A stretch of DNA of 64,000 nt from the NCBI GenBank assembly GCA_037501455.1, contig CM074865.1, forward strand, positions 83,526,501 to 83,590,500, in the 5' to 3' direction. The position numbers and the translations under genes were made by a program. This stretch comes from Lantana camara (taxonomy: Eukaryota > Streptophyta > Magnoliopsida > Lamiales > Verbenaceae). Below are positions 35,022-45,321 of this stretch, in pieces. How positions within the stretch are numbered: the stretch's first letter is position 1; the number at the start of each line of letters is the position of its first letter. The notes under the pieces were generated by a model. That model made no database searches, had not been told where the DNA came from, and saw only the letters and a program-made list of their open reading frames with translations.

Positions 35022-37213
35022 CAAAATACTGCAATAAGAAGAGATTATTTAGTTTTAGGAGTCAAGAATTAAGTGGCTCCAATTCAGGGATAACATAAAC
35101 GTTCCTTTCATCTTTCAACCATAATGAGAAGAAAGAGGAACCAGATAAATGCTCTCATAATAGGCGATGAATGGGTAACGAATAATGATCAACTAAAGCA
35201 CCACACTTGAGGGTCTTGGTATTAGCTTGCACCAACGAACCTTAAGGTGGCAGTGAAAAAATAACTTGGCAAGAATGACCTCAAATGAGGAAATTTTGAG
35301 GGTAGTAAAGAACATACCCCCGTACAAAGTGCTGGAAACAGATAGTTTTCATGCCTGTTTTTCTCAAACCTATTAGGTTATAGTAGGAGACATAGTGGTG
35401 AACTTCATCAATGATTGTATGGAGAGAGAATCAATTCCTAAGAAGGCTTATCAAACCTTTATTTGTCTAATTTCAAAAGTTAATTCTTTAGAAAAGCAAA
35501 AGAGATTCGGCCGATTACGTTGTGTAATGTATTTCTCTAAATGATCACCAAGATGATTATACTTTGTTTAAACCGAATCCAAATCAGAATAGCTAATGTA
35601 TAGCCCATAATGATCACCAAGATGATTATACTTCGTTTAAGCCGTATATCAAATAAATTGTGAGCCCAAACTAAAATAACTTCATTCCTCACCGAGACAC
35701 CTATTACAATATCTTGATGTTTCAAGAATTGTTACGAATGCTACATCACTCCAAAGACAAAAAAAAAATATGGTGCTTAAATTGAATTTTGAAAAGGCGT
35801 ACGACAAAGTCCGGTGGAATTTTCTAAAGAGAACTCTAACTTTCTTCAAATTCCCGACGAAAATCATCAATATCAGTATGAACAGAATGAAGGGGATGCA
35901 ACTAGAGATTTTATGGCATGGTGAACCGATGGAGGCTATATGGATGTGTAGCATTAGATAAGGCAATCACTCTTGCCTTATTTGTTTGTACTCTGCATGA
36001 AACAACTTAAGTATATGATTGACAAGGTCATTTCAGCTGGACACTAGAAGCTAATTAAGATATGTCAGGGAGGCCCTCACATCTCACACTTGCTTTCCAC
36101 GAACAACATAATATCGGCTAAAAATACCGTGGATGGGACGAAGTGCATTCACAGTGTGGTTGAGGCATTTTACAAGACATTGGACCTCAAATTAAATTTC
36201 AGTAAATCACATGTGTTTTTTACACCTTACATGTTAAATGATTTAAAGTAACATGTTACTAGAATTTTGGGCATGTAAAGTATAAACAACTTAAGGAATT
36301 ATTTGGGGGTGCAAAAGAACTTTGGCCGAAACTATAATAAATATTTCGTGATTGTGATTAAGAGAGTCGAAAAATACCTCTGGCACAGAAAGTCAAAACG
36401 ACAAAGCTTGCGGATGAATAACACTTGTCACGAGCTCAATCCCCATCTACTACATGCACAAAACTTGGTTCTCCAATCACACGTAAAAAAATTTGATCGA
36501 ATTAAATATAACTTTTTTAGGGGACTCATATAACAAAGAAACAAACCCATCTTTTAAGGTGGAAGAGGGTGGCTAGAAACAATCGAGGACATAAATTAGG
36601 TCATAGAGAAGCCTAAAAAGAAATATTGTGATGCTCACTAAATTAGATAGAGAATGCTCAATAAGGACACGACGGTGTGAAACTAGATACATAAGAAAAT
36701 ATACTTAAAAGGGGATGACATTCTTATACATAAGCCCTAACTTATGGCTTCCTAAGCATGAAAGGGGATAGTTAGAAGCACTTGGATAGTGGAACCATTT
36801 TGTAAATAGAGGATCGAGAACAGCGAATGGACATCTTTATGGAATGATAGATGGTTATCACAAGGCAAACTAGCGGACATCTTTGAAGATAACATTCATG
36901 GAGAGGATAAAGATCTTATTGTATGTAATCTCATTGACACAGATAAAAACTGAAACCTGGATAAGCTGAAAACAGTACTACCCGGAGGTGGTGAATGAGA
37001 TACTTAGTGTCCTAATCGCGCAACATGATAACAAGGATAAGAGAGTTTGGACTGGGTCAATTAAAGATAAATTCTCCTATAAAATGACTATATTATAACT
37101 ATGGTGTCAGATGAGACATGCGAGAACTATTGAAAATGAACTTGGAAATTACCTTGCCCTAAAAAGTTCATGATATTCCTGTAGCTTTGCCAATATGATA
37201 GTTTTCTCACGAA
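35022..37213 (+). pseudogene. LINE1 reverse transcriptase region
   Basis: L1-type ORF2 continues from 24289. There is an EEI...SRIKWLQFRDN stretch (35037-35085), then a RRKRNQINALIIGDEWVTNN segment (35126-35190), then LNFEKAYDKVRWNFLKRTL (35779-35835) of the polymerase palm. The G-GPHISHLL segment lies near 36065-36110, followed by LNFSKSHVFFTP (36190-36225) and the YLGV and KR.KYLWH region (36300-36380). The catalytic FADD after HLL is replaced by residues reading S-T-N-N, so the polymerase is dead. Several frameshifts and stops are present. The Q-G-D-P motif region is deleted or unrecognisable around 35950-36050. Confidence 0.8.
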
Positions 37214-38033
37214 TAGGGGTGAACAAAAAACCCGAACCGAACCGAGGCTAACCGAACCGAACCGAAGAGGTTCGGTTTCGGTTTCGGTTATTGATTTTTT
37301 GAACTTTCGGTTTCGGTTCGATTTCGGTAAAAACCGAACGGTTTTCGGTTTTTACCGAAAACTGAACTCCCACCCCTTTAATTGTTTATTTTCTATTTTT
37401 CCCATTATAGTTTATGTATTAAGCCCAGCCCATTGAGTATGTTTGAAGCCCCCCAATTCCACCTATTTAGTTTTAGAAACAAATCATATAATTATCTGCA
37501 CATTTCTATTTGGAATCGGTCACCACAGTCTTCACAAGTCGCCCTTTTTTTGGATGAAGAATCTGCGGCCACCACCACGTTGTCCACCTGACGTTTTCTC
37601 TTTCCGGCGAAGCCTCGCTGATCACCATCGTTTTCTCTTTGCGGCGAAGACTCCCCAACCACCATTGCTTCTCGCCGCCCATAAATAAGGAAGTATATTG
37701 GAAATTTTCTTGCTATGGTTCATCTTCTCAGATTCTTCTTCTTCATTCTTTATTGAGTGTGGGTTAGTATAGATTAATAATGGGAACAACCCTTACCAAG
37801 ATTTATACTGGAAAAATTCAGATTAAATGCATAGAACACAAAACCCAATTTTTCCCCTAATTTTTCGGTTATTTCGGTATTAACCGAAAACCGCACCGAT
37901 TTTTACGGTAAAAACCGAACCGAAACCATAAATAATCGGTTCGGTAAATGGTTACCAAAAATCAATAACCTAAAATTCGGTTAACCGAACCGAATAACCG
38001 AATTTTCGGTTATTTACCGATTGTGCACCCCTA
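37214..38033. mobile_element. hAT-type MITE, 820 bp, TSD ctcacgaa
   Basis: It begins TAGGGGTGAAC and ends GTGCACCCCTA, a classical short hAT terminal repeat, and is flanked by perfect 8-bp repeats CTCACGAA at 37206-37213 and 38034-38041. Subterminal regions are packed with AACCGAACCGAA and GGTTTCGGTTTCGG motifs that pair across the element (37228-37370 with 37860-38020). The centre has short ORFs (37382-37688) with no transposase similarity, so it is non-autonomous. It interrupts LINE1. Confidence 0.93.
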
Positions 38034-38990
38034 CTCACGAATATATTGAAGTGTGATAGAAAATTTGGGGAAAATGATGTATATACGCACTGTTGTACAG
38101 TATATGAATATGTGGACCGTATGTTGAGAAGTTTTTCGTTCGGACTCCGGGTATTGGACAAGTAGATTTGAAAAAATTTTCATGGCTTGCAAGTGTCAGA
38201 CCGGCTCAAAGAGAGCTTTAATAGCAAAATTTTGAGCAATATGTTCCTAGAATATCCTGGTTAGGTTATCTTGATCTTGACGCTCTGGAATCTTTAGAAA
38301 GCATGGAACTGATAAAGCTATTAAAATGTTATGAATCTTAGAAGAGTCACTCATCGCCACATAAAAGAGTTATCTGAGATCTTAGTACTAATCAATGATG
38401 ATAAAAAACATAGGCAAAAGAAAAGTCATGGAATAAACCCGAGAAGTGATGGGTAAAACTAAACTTAGTTGGAAACTTTTATAACCAGACCAACAATGCT
38501 TGGTCAGAGGAATCATTCGAGATGAACACTTAAGCTGAGTGTTAGGAAATGTTATGAATCTTGGTATAATTCAATAAATATAGCAGAGTTATTGGGCTTA
38601 CCTAAAGGATTAACACTAGCTTAGGAGAGGCTCTTTTTGAATATTAATGTGGAGATTCATTCGGAGGCGATTTTGAAATGGATAACAATGAAGGATATTG
38701 AAAAGCAGCTAATGAGAAATGCAATATTCGATTGGCAAAGTTTACTCCAAAGGTTTTGAGAAACTTTGATCAAATAATTCTCGAGAGAATGAGATATGAT
38801 GACAAATAAATTAGCGAGGATAGGTTACAATGTTTAAGATGGTTACTGCATTTAAGATGCTTTGCTAGGAAAAGTAAATGAGTCTTAGCTTCAGACTTCT
38901 TTTCCTATGTTGGGTTGCTAGAGATTGACATGATTGAAACAAATCCTTGTGGTACGAAACGTCTAAAAAGTGCAACACATCAATGTAAAC
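38034..38990 (+). pseudogene. LINE1 3' part with RNase H-like remnant
   Basis: Downstream of the MITE the LINE continues. Decayed zinc-binding region sequence lies at 38040-38330. An RNase H-like domain follows at about 38490-38860: GIIRDE (38510-38530), then AELLGLPKGLTLA (38585-38625) and the LNINVEIHSEAILKWI stretch (38638-38685). Plant L1 elements often carry this C-terminal RNase H. The last recognisable codons are near 38860, and the 3' end and A tail are not sharply visible. Confidence 0.7.
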
Positions 38991-39735
38991 ATCTGAAAAT
39001 GGTGTTTCCTATTGAAAGTGAAATGATGAAAATATAAAATCTATACCAAAGTATCAAACCATCAATAAGTATATTTTTGAATTAATAATAGGTACTAAAT
39101 GATACTAAATATTATACATCATATTGTTTGAGGAGTACATAAATTGCTCAATCAAAAGTCTAATTAATTTTCATAAAATATTATTTCTTTAATACTTTAT
39201 AAATAAATTAATTATTAAAAGCTCTATTAATATTTTATGTAATTTAATTACTAAGACTTTTAATTGTAGGATTTGAACCCGAATCATTGCCTTCAAGAAT
39301 TAACCCTTTAATCACTTGGAATAACTCCTGTCGGCCATTTATTAAATATATTTGAAAGTTATGAACTATTACTTTTTCTTTTTTTTTTTTTTTTTTTTTG
39401 GTACTGTATGAATTATATATTACTTATGATTCAAAATTAGAACTATTTGGAAAAATTAATATTATACACTTTAAACATTTTGTTTTATGTAATAATATAG
39501 TTTCAAATATTTTGTTATTTATTTATTTAGATGTTTCTCTATTTCAAATTTCTACTTATTATACATGATTTGAAAAAGAGATCTCATATAAATATTTTTG
39601 TATGCGTTACTTTTCAAAATTAAAATGGTTCATTAAAAATATTATTATATTTATTTAATCACACTAGATAATTTTAATATCCTAATTTGTTCAATAAATA
39701 TAATAACTAAATTTATTTAAATAAATTAAATGATA
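38991..39735. other. AT-rich Helitron 3' region, no gene
   Basis: AT-rich sequence with a 23-base T tract at about 39376-39399 and no ORF or domain. By position it would belong to the Helitron that ends at 39763. A box B-like GGATTTGAACCCG on the minus strand near 39270 is noted but not annotated as a SINE. Confidence 0.5.
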
Positions 39736-39763
39736 AACGTGCAACGCACGTTCATTTCCCTAG
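39736..39763 (+). mobile_element. Helitron 3' terminus (hairpin plus CTAG)
   Basis: AACGTGC-aac-GCACGTT (39736-39752) forms a perfect 7-bp stem. Seven bases later CTAG (39760-39763) is followed by T (39764). A short GC-containing hairpin followed by CTRR and a target T is the signature of Helitron 3' ends. The same orientation as the Rep fragment at 17640-18290 suggests both belong to one element split by later insertions. Confidence 0.8.
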
Positions 39764-40000
39764 TTATATAAATGTATGTTGCTGTGAATTTTTTATTTAC
39801 TTTTAATATTACACGTGTATCCTTGATTTATGTTGGATTTCAGCCTGAATCTTTCTCGAGAAATTTAGAGATTTTTCCTTTTATGAACTTCTTGATAAAT
39901 TACATAAGTTTACGAGAATCCTAATCATATAAACTAGTTAGTTATTGTCTTATATTCTTAAAGTTTTAAAATTATTGGGTCTTCATGATAATATTAATAA

Positions 40001-40611
40001 GGGGCTAATTCCAGATAGCCTCATCCTGTAGGATTTAGTGTACTTGCTCCCTAAACTTTGAATCGGTCTGATTTTTTTCCTAACTTTTGAAAAATATTAC
40101 ACTTAACTCTTTTCCAGCAAAATTTTAAGGAATATTCCACCGAAATTTTTGAACAAAATTTTGGCTTGAATTCTGAGGCAAATCTGTACAGATCAGATAT
40201 CAAATGTATTTATATTATACATCAAATCGAAGCTCTCGCCACAAGAAATATAATGGTGCTTTCAAATTAAAATCCGACAACTGATGTAGGCAAAATCATC
40301 GGTAAAAAATGGTGAACGGCCAATGAAGCTTGCAGGCGAATTCCGAGGGCTTTCGGCGTCCAATTGGACCGAATGGGGTATGTGTTTTATTCGTTTTGAA
40401 AAGACGAACACAATGACGAGATCGAGGAGAAATCGATGTTTAAAGTTAATTGTGAATGAAATATTCTCGAGATATTCCGTCGAAATAGTGTAAAAGGGGT
40501 TAACCGTTATATTTTACAAAAGTTAGGGAGTAAATTGCACCAATTCAAAGGTTAGAAGACAAAACACATTAAATCTCAAAATACCGGGATATATTTGGAA
40601 TTAGCCCAATC
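40001..40611. mobile_element. Large-TIR MITE, about 610 bp
   Basis: The left end GGGGCTAATTCCAGATA and the right end TATATTTGGAATTAGCCC are inverted repeats. Complementarity continues for roughly 110 bp (TTAGTGTAC/ACACATTAAA, CTCCCTAA/TTAGGGAG segments). Flanks TATTAATAA (39992-40000) and AATTAATAA (40612-40620) match at 8 of 9 positions, consistent with a Mutator-type duplication if the element ends at 40611. No ORF of note. Confidence 0.7.
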
Positions 40612-40914
40612 AATTAATAAATATTAAATATAGTTTTATTTTATATAAACCAAAAGATACTTGATTATCTTTGAAAAAATAAAAAAAATAAAAAAAAAAA
40701 CTTACAAATGAGTATGAGGTATGCAGCCTTGTATGTTTTAAAGGGTAGCACTTACATTTGGGAAGATATATCGATATTTTCTTTAACACTTAAATAACAT
40801 CAAATAAAAATATATTTTTTAAAGGAAGATTTTTGTTGCATGTGATCTATCTATTCACAAGTATATCTACAATTGTCTCTACACCAAACAAATACTTAAT
40901 TAAGATTTCTGCAA

Positions 40915-40922
40915 TTATAAAG
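40915..40922 (+). promoter_or_regulatory. Candidate TATA box for the T2 RNase remnant
   Basis: TTATAAAG lies 31 bp before the first in-frame ATG (40946) and 52 bp before the second (40967) of the putative signal-peptide start. Spacing is reasonable for a short 5' leader from the second ATG. There is no direct evidence of function. Confidence 0.35.
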
Positions 40923-40945
40923 AGGGGGTTACATTGCCACCTATA

Positions 40946-40990
40946 ATGCCTTCGTTTTATGTGAAAATGGCTTATAAACATATTTGTGTT
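40946..40990 (+). pseudogene. Putative first codons of the T2 RNase (signal peptide start)
   Basis: An open frame starts at ATG 40946, with a second in-frame ATG at 40967 giving MAYKHICVF. It runs straight into the T tract that is the A tail of the minus-strand LINE2. A short charged start followed by Ile-Cys-Val-Phe fits the beginning of a secretion signal. The hydrophobic end of a signal peptide and the mature RNase begin at the other LINE boundary (43783). Assignment to the same gene is inference from position, orientation and hydrophobicity, since eight residues cannot be recognised by sequence alone. Confidence 0.4.
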
Positions 40991-41020
40991 TTTTTTTTTT
41001 TTTGAAACAAACAAAACCAG

Positions 41021-42049
41021 CTACAAGGCGCTAACATCATCCGCCAAACAAGAAACGACAACATCAGGGAGCTCAAAGTCCCCATAATTAGCATCTAAAG
41101 CTAGTCTAGCTAAAGAGTGAGCAACTCGATTGCCTTCACGACGCATGAAGGAAAAGGCGACATTCGGGATATGAGCGATGACTTCACGAACATCATCAAT
41201 AATAGGCCCTGTTTCAGACAGGTCTTGCTCCAAAGAAGACAATTTGCGGATCAAATTAAGACAGTCCGATTCAATAATGATGTTACGAAGCCCCTTAGAA
41301 CGTGCCAAATGACAAGCCTCTTTGACCGCCAAACACTCCACCACTTCCAGCGAAAGCCGGCCTTGTCTACGGAGGCTCAGCCAATCCACACAATTGCTAA
41401 AGGAATCGCGAACAACAATGCCAATACCAACCTCTTCAGCCTGATCAAATGTGGCACCATCCACATTCATTTTCAAAAGGCCTGCAACTGGAGGGAACCA
41501 TTGACTCGTGAATGAGAGATGATCAGGTGGGGTTGCTGCATGTTCACTGACCCCCATTGCTGCGACCATGCGATTAGCAGAAGAAATAAGGCTCTCCGTG
41601 TCCTGACCCTTGCCTTCCGCCCACCTAACATTCCGATTATGCCATAAAGACCACACATAAACTGCGAATTTTTCACCTTCACTCCTTGTCAAGGTCGACA
41701 AAACTGCACGGCACCAAGCTTCGCTGCTTCCACCCCAGATAGAAATCAAGCTCCAAGGAAGATGAGAAAGTGCCCAGAACTGACGGGCAACGGGGCATCG
41801 TAAAAAGACGTGTTCATTATCTTCCCTATCTGTCCCACACCAGGGGCATGTAACCAATTCTCCGCACCGACGTTTACACAAGTTAGCTCCTATAGGCAGC
41901 CCGTTGCAGCAGAGACGCCATAAAAACACGCGGACCTTCGGGGCAACTTTTAATCTCCACAAGAAATCCCAGCATTGAGAAGAAGAAGGCTGGCCTGAAT
42001 CGCGGATGTCAGCTCTCAAATTTCTAGCTATATCATAAGCACTCCTCAC
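41021..42049 (-). pseudogene. LINE2 C-terminal zinc-binding region and RNase H
   Basis: A 342-codon open frame continues the reverse transcriptase after one in-frame TAG. Residues 25-90 hold the RVT zinc-binding region (VAPKVRVFLWRLCCNGLPI, then CPWCGTDREDNEHVFLRC with the C-C-H-C pattern). Residues 193-330 form an RNase H: MNVDGATFD (first catalytic Asp), then GIGIVVRD, then E in VECLAVKEA, then IIESDC (Asp), and a final GNRVAHSLARLA. All four acidic positions expected for RNase H seem present. The stop is 16-17 bp before the A tail, leaving almost no 3' untranslated region. Confidence 0.88.
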
Positions 42050-42076
42050 AGTAAATCTACCCGATTTCGTGAAATG

Positions 42077-43782
42077 CTATATTCTTTTGTCAGTATTCCT
42101 TTCATTGCCTAAAGGAATTCCAAGGATAAGTTCTGCATCTTGGGGGAGGAAGATTTCCTGGATTAGATCTTTATCCCATACCCCATCTTGGTTGACTAAC
42201 TGTCTCACGTAGGTTAAATCATCATGACCCGCCGGACGGAGCAAAGGACGAAAAAGATATGGACGCGGAAGCCACTTATCATCCCATATATATGGACGCG
42301 GAAGCCACTTATCATCCCATATACACGCGCCATTTCCGACCCTCCACCTGACACCTTGCTCTAAAACTGGTCTGGCCTGTATAATACTACGCCACGTAAG
42401 AGAGGGAAGAGAACCCAACTTAGCCGAGAAGAAGTCACCATCAATAAAGTAACGAGCTCGGAGGAGCCTTGAAAGGAGGCTCGTCGGTTCTGTCACCAGG
42501 CGCCACCCTTGTTTTGCAAGAAGGGCCAAATTGAAAGCACGAAGATCCCTAAACCCCATACCCCCGTCCCTCTTTGGTGTGCACATCTTACGCCAATTAA
42601 TCCAGTGGATTTTGTTCCCTGACTTCCCATTCCACCAATATGAGGCAATCATCGAAGTAATCTCTTTTAACAGTGCATCCGGCAACTTAAAGCAGCTCAT
42701 CGCATAAGCTGGAATCGATTGAAGTATAGCTTTTATTAAGATTTCCCGTCCAGCTTGAGAGATCAATTTATCGCCCCACCCTTGAATTCTTTTCCACACT
42801 TTTTCTCTAAGATTGGCGAAGACTTCTCTTTTGGTAGCTCCCACCATAGCCGGCAACCCCAGATATTTATCATGCTTATCCTTAACACTCATGCCCAACC
42901 TCGAAGCCAAATTACTTTTCAGATCGTTTCCCACGTTTGGACTGAAGACCACCGTAGATTTGTCATAGTTTACCCTTTGTCCCGACACCCTCCCATATAC
43001 TTCAAGTACTTCTAAAATCCCTTCCACTGAATCCATAGAGGCCGGACAGAAAACCATGGTATCATCTGCAAAGAGCAAATGAGATATCGTTGGGGCTTCT
43101 CTGCAAATCCTAATACCTGAAACGCGGGCCTCCTGGTCAAATAAGAAACTGAGGGCCTCGGCGCAAAGTAGGAACAAGTAGGGGGAAAGAGGATCCCCTT
43201 GCCGAAGACCCCGTCTTGGGGTTGAGCTACCAAAACGAGCACCGTTAAGCACAAAAGAGTAATCCACCGAAGAAATACAAAGCATAATCAGGCGAATAAA
43301 AGCAATATTAAAGCCTAACCTCAGCATTACCCGTTCCAAGAAGAGCCATTCCACCCTGTCATATGCTTTGCTCATATCAAGTTTGAGAGCCAAGAAACCT
43401 TCTTTACCCTTTTTTTTTTTTGTTTAATAAAGTGATTAACTTCATAAGCACACAAAACATTGTCAGTTATCAAACGCCCCGGAACGAAGGCACTTTGAGC
43501 TGGGGAGATAATAGACTTAAGGATGGGTTTAAAACGGTTGGAAATAGCCTTAGAAGCAATTTTATACACAACGTTGCAGAGACTGATAGGGCGTAGATGA
43601 GACATATTAGTCGGATTGTCACATTTGGGAATTAGTACGATATTCGTATCATGCATGCATTTATCGAACCGCCCGAAATTAAGAAATTGTAAGGAACAAT
43701 CCACAATATCATCACGAATGAATTGCCAAAACTTTTGAAAAAAGAGAGGGGGCATACCATCCGGCCCGGGGGCCTTAAGAGC
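42077..43782 (-). pseudogene. LINE2 reverse transcriptase
   Basis: The minus strand first gives KAPGPDGMPP, IVLIPK and RPISLCNVVYKIASKAI, then SAFVPGRLITDN (43372-43782). In a second frame (42077-43393) come ALKLDMSKAYDRVEWLFLERV, GLRQGDPLSPYLFLLCAEAL, HLLFADDTMVF, KYLGLP and GRLISQAGREILIK-type segments. FADD, the polymerase catalytic motif, is intact (43058-43069). The two frames are separated by a slip in a T tract at about 43410-43422 (an A tract on the coding strand). A 33-bp tandem duplication (42258-42323) repeats 11 residues around WDDKWLPRP. RT-family limits: L1-type, with polymerase motifs 0-7 in order. The frame ends with a TAG at 42074-42076, where this family usually has Trp. Confidence 0.9.
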
Positions 43783-44011
43783 AATTATTTTTACTTTGCT
43801 ATCTTCGTCCATCGAAACTCCCAAAGCCGCATACGACTATTTTAAGCTAGTGCATCAATGGCCCACAACGTTTTGCTCAAAGCCAAGGGTTACGTGCCGC
43901 AGGGCTCCGCAGCAGCACTTGTATTTCACCATTCATGGTTTATGGCCAGATGAACATGTTCCACCGCCTCAGCGAAACTGCAAGCCGAATATACCTACCG
44001 CAAGGAAATAA
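43783..44011 (+). pseudogene. S-RNase-like T2 ribonuclease, exon 1 remnant
   Basis: The open frame gives IIFTLLSSSIETPKA (hydrophobic end of a signal peptide) followed by AYDYFKLVHQWPTTFC, the conserved C1 region of class III plant T2 RNases. There is then a Cys- and Arg-rich stretch (VTCRRAPQQH) and FTIHGLWPDEH, which is catalytic region CAS I with the active-site His in IHGLWP; RNCKPN follows. The frame ends in TAA at 44009-44011, about where class III genes have their single intron in the hypervariable region. I find no good GT donor before that stop and no exon 2 (no KHGxC-type region) in the following 2 kb. Upstream, LINE2 replaces the rest of the signal peptide. T2 RNases are secreted, disulfide-bonded enzymes that cut single-stranded RNA. 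Those with this C1/C2 arrangement include S-RNases, which block self pollen tubes. Whether this was an S-RNase or a non-S paralogue cannot be told from exon 1. Confidence 0.85.
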
Positions 44012-44826
44012 TGGTATAGGGAAAATTGTTCGACAATTTTTAGTTTCATCTTTTAATTTAAAAAATTTTCAATTATAATCCGATTTCAGTCTGAAATTTA
44101 AAAAACCCTAATTTTGTCGACAATGCACAATTTCATGCCAAAATTGGAATTTTTTTTGGCTGAATGGACCAATTTAAGGCATCGGATCTTCTACTCCATT
44201 GGGGTGCTTTATCTCATACTCCAGATGCGTGACACGTGTAAGATTTTGCCAGATTTTCTAACCTAGGAGTTATGGTATTATCAATAAAAGGAAAAGAAAA
44301 TCTTTATATATCTAATTAATATTAAAAAAAAGTAAAATTTATTTATCAATAAATTAAAAAATATGTCTTATTTTTTATTGAGATTATTTTATAATATTCA
44401 AAGAAAAATATTAAAATAGTGTCGTCTTTTTTAAATATTCAAAATTTAAAGTATATTATCAAAGTTTGAATATTAAATCTATATTTCTTAAAGTTTGAAT
44501 ATTATAAAATATATTTAATATTAAATGTAATAACTTTGAATATCAATTTAATATTTCTATTTTGAATATTATAAAATATATTTAATATTAATATTTTACT
44601 CTTAAAAAAAATGAATAAATTAAAAATAAAAATTTGAAAAAGAAAACACCAATTTAATATTTTTCTTTTCCTTTTATTGGTAATACCTCACAAATCGATT
44701 TTTTAAAATTGCATATAAGAACTCTCAAGACGCATCATTTTTCATACTTTCGAACTATTTTAGTATCAAATTGCAGTTTTTGTACCATCAAGTCTCTTTT
44801 AATTTTGGTGCCACACTTTATGAAGA
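44012..44826. other. AT-rich stretch with inverted repeat arms
   Basis: No gene seen. 44271-44300 and 44661-44689 are inverted copies of about 30 bp (TATGGTATTATCAATAAAAG and its complement), bracketing very AT-rich DNA, which suggests a decayed MITE in what may have been the RNase intron or 3' flank. Confidence 0.5.
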
Positions 44827-44857
44827 CTAGCGACCGGGGCACACTCGTTGCGTGTGC
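44827..44857 (-). mobile_element. Helitron 3' terminus, minus strand
   Basis: On the minus strand the hairpin GCACAC-gcaacga-GTGTGC (44857-44839) is followed after eight bases by CTAG (44830-44827) and then T (44826). This is the standard Helitron 3' structure. The element would extend to the right of this point and includes the gene fragment at 45322-45947. Its 5' end was not found. Confidence 0.75.
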
Positions 44858-44860
44858 AAC

Positions 44861-44891
<31 letters not shown>

Positions 44892-45321
44892 TAAACTATT
44901 CTATATATATATGATTTGTAGTTTATTTTCTATGCGACATGCAATAAATAATAGTTTTTTTATTAAAAAATATTTCCTAAAATATTTTATATTATTAAAT
45001 TAATATAAAATCTTTTAACGAAATCATCTAATATACTTAAAAAAATAGAAAAAAATTTTTTTAAAAATTTATCCATAAACAATTACAAAGAATAAATAGG
45101 ATAATGTATTTCATACTGAAAAAAAAAACTATAAATCTAATATTGTACTCCAATAATGTTGCATTACAAAATGTAGACAAACCGATCTGATCAAATGATT
45201 ATAAATTACTACAACTAACTCCAGCCATATACCTGCATTTTCGAGATAAAAAAGAAATATATAAGTACTGGAACTCTAAAAATTCATAAAGGTATTAAGT
45301 ATTAACACCAAGTTAATGTTA

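Larger units (their letters stand above)
40989..43782 (-). mobile_element. LINE2, 5'-truncated L1-type element, minus strand
   Basis: A 16-base T tract (40989-41004) is the complement of the A tail. About 16 bases before it ends the C-terminal stop (41021). Reading the minus strand upward gives an RNase H, a zinc-binding region and a reverse transcriptase that stops at the ALKAPGPDGMPPLFFQKFW segment near 43725-43785, where T2 RNase sequence takes over. The endonuclease and first ORF are missing, a normal 5' truncation. It is much better preserved than LINE1: only one frameshift, one stop and one short duplication break the frame. No clear target duplication is visible because the junction is T-rich. 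Confidence 0.9.

Noticed and set aside
37382..37688. Two overlapping ORFs in the hAT MITE centre
   Set aside because: Short, in two frames of the same sequence, without hAT transposase motifs.
39240..39330. Box B-like and weak box A-like motifs on the minus strand, possible SINE or tRNA
   Set aside because: No cloverleaf can be formed, no A tail lies downstream on that strand, and spacing is poor.
41117..43254. Plus-strand and alternate-frame ORFs over LINE2 (for example 41117-41515)
   Set aside because: Shadows of the LINE2 reverse transcriptase and RNase H reading frames.
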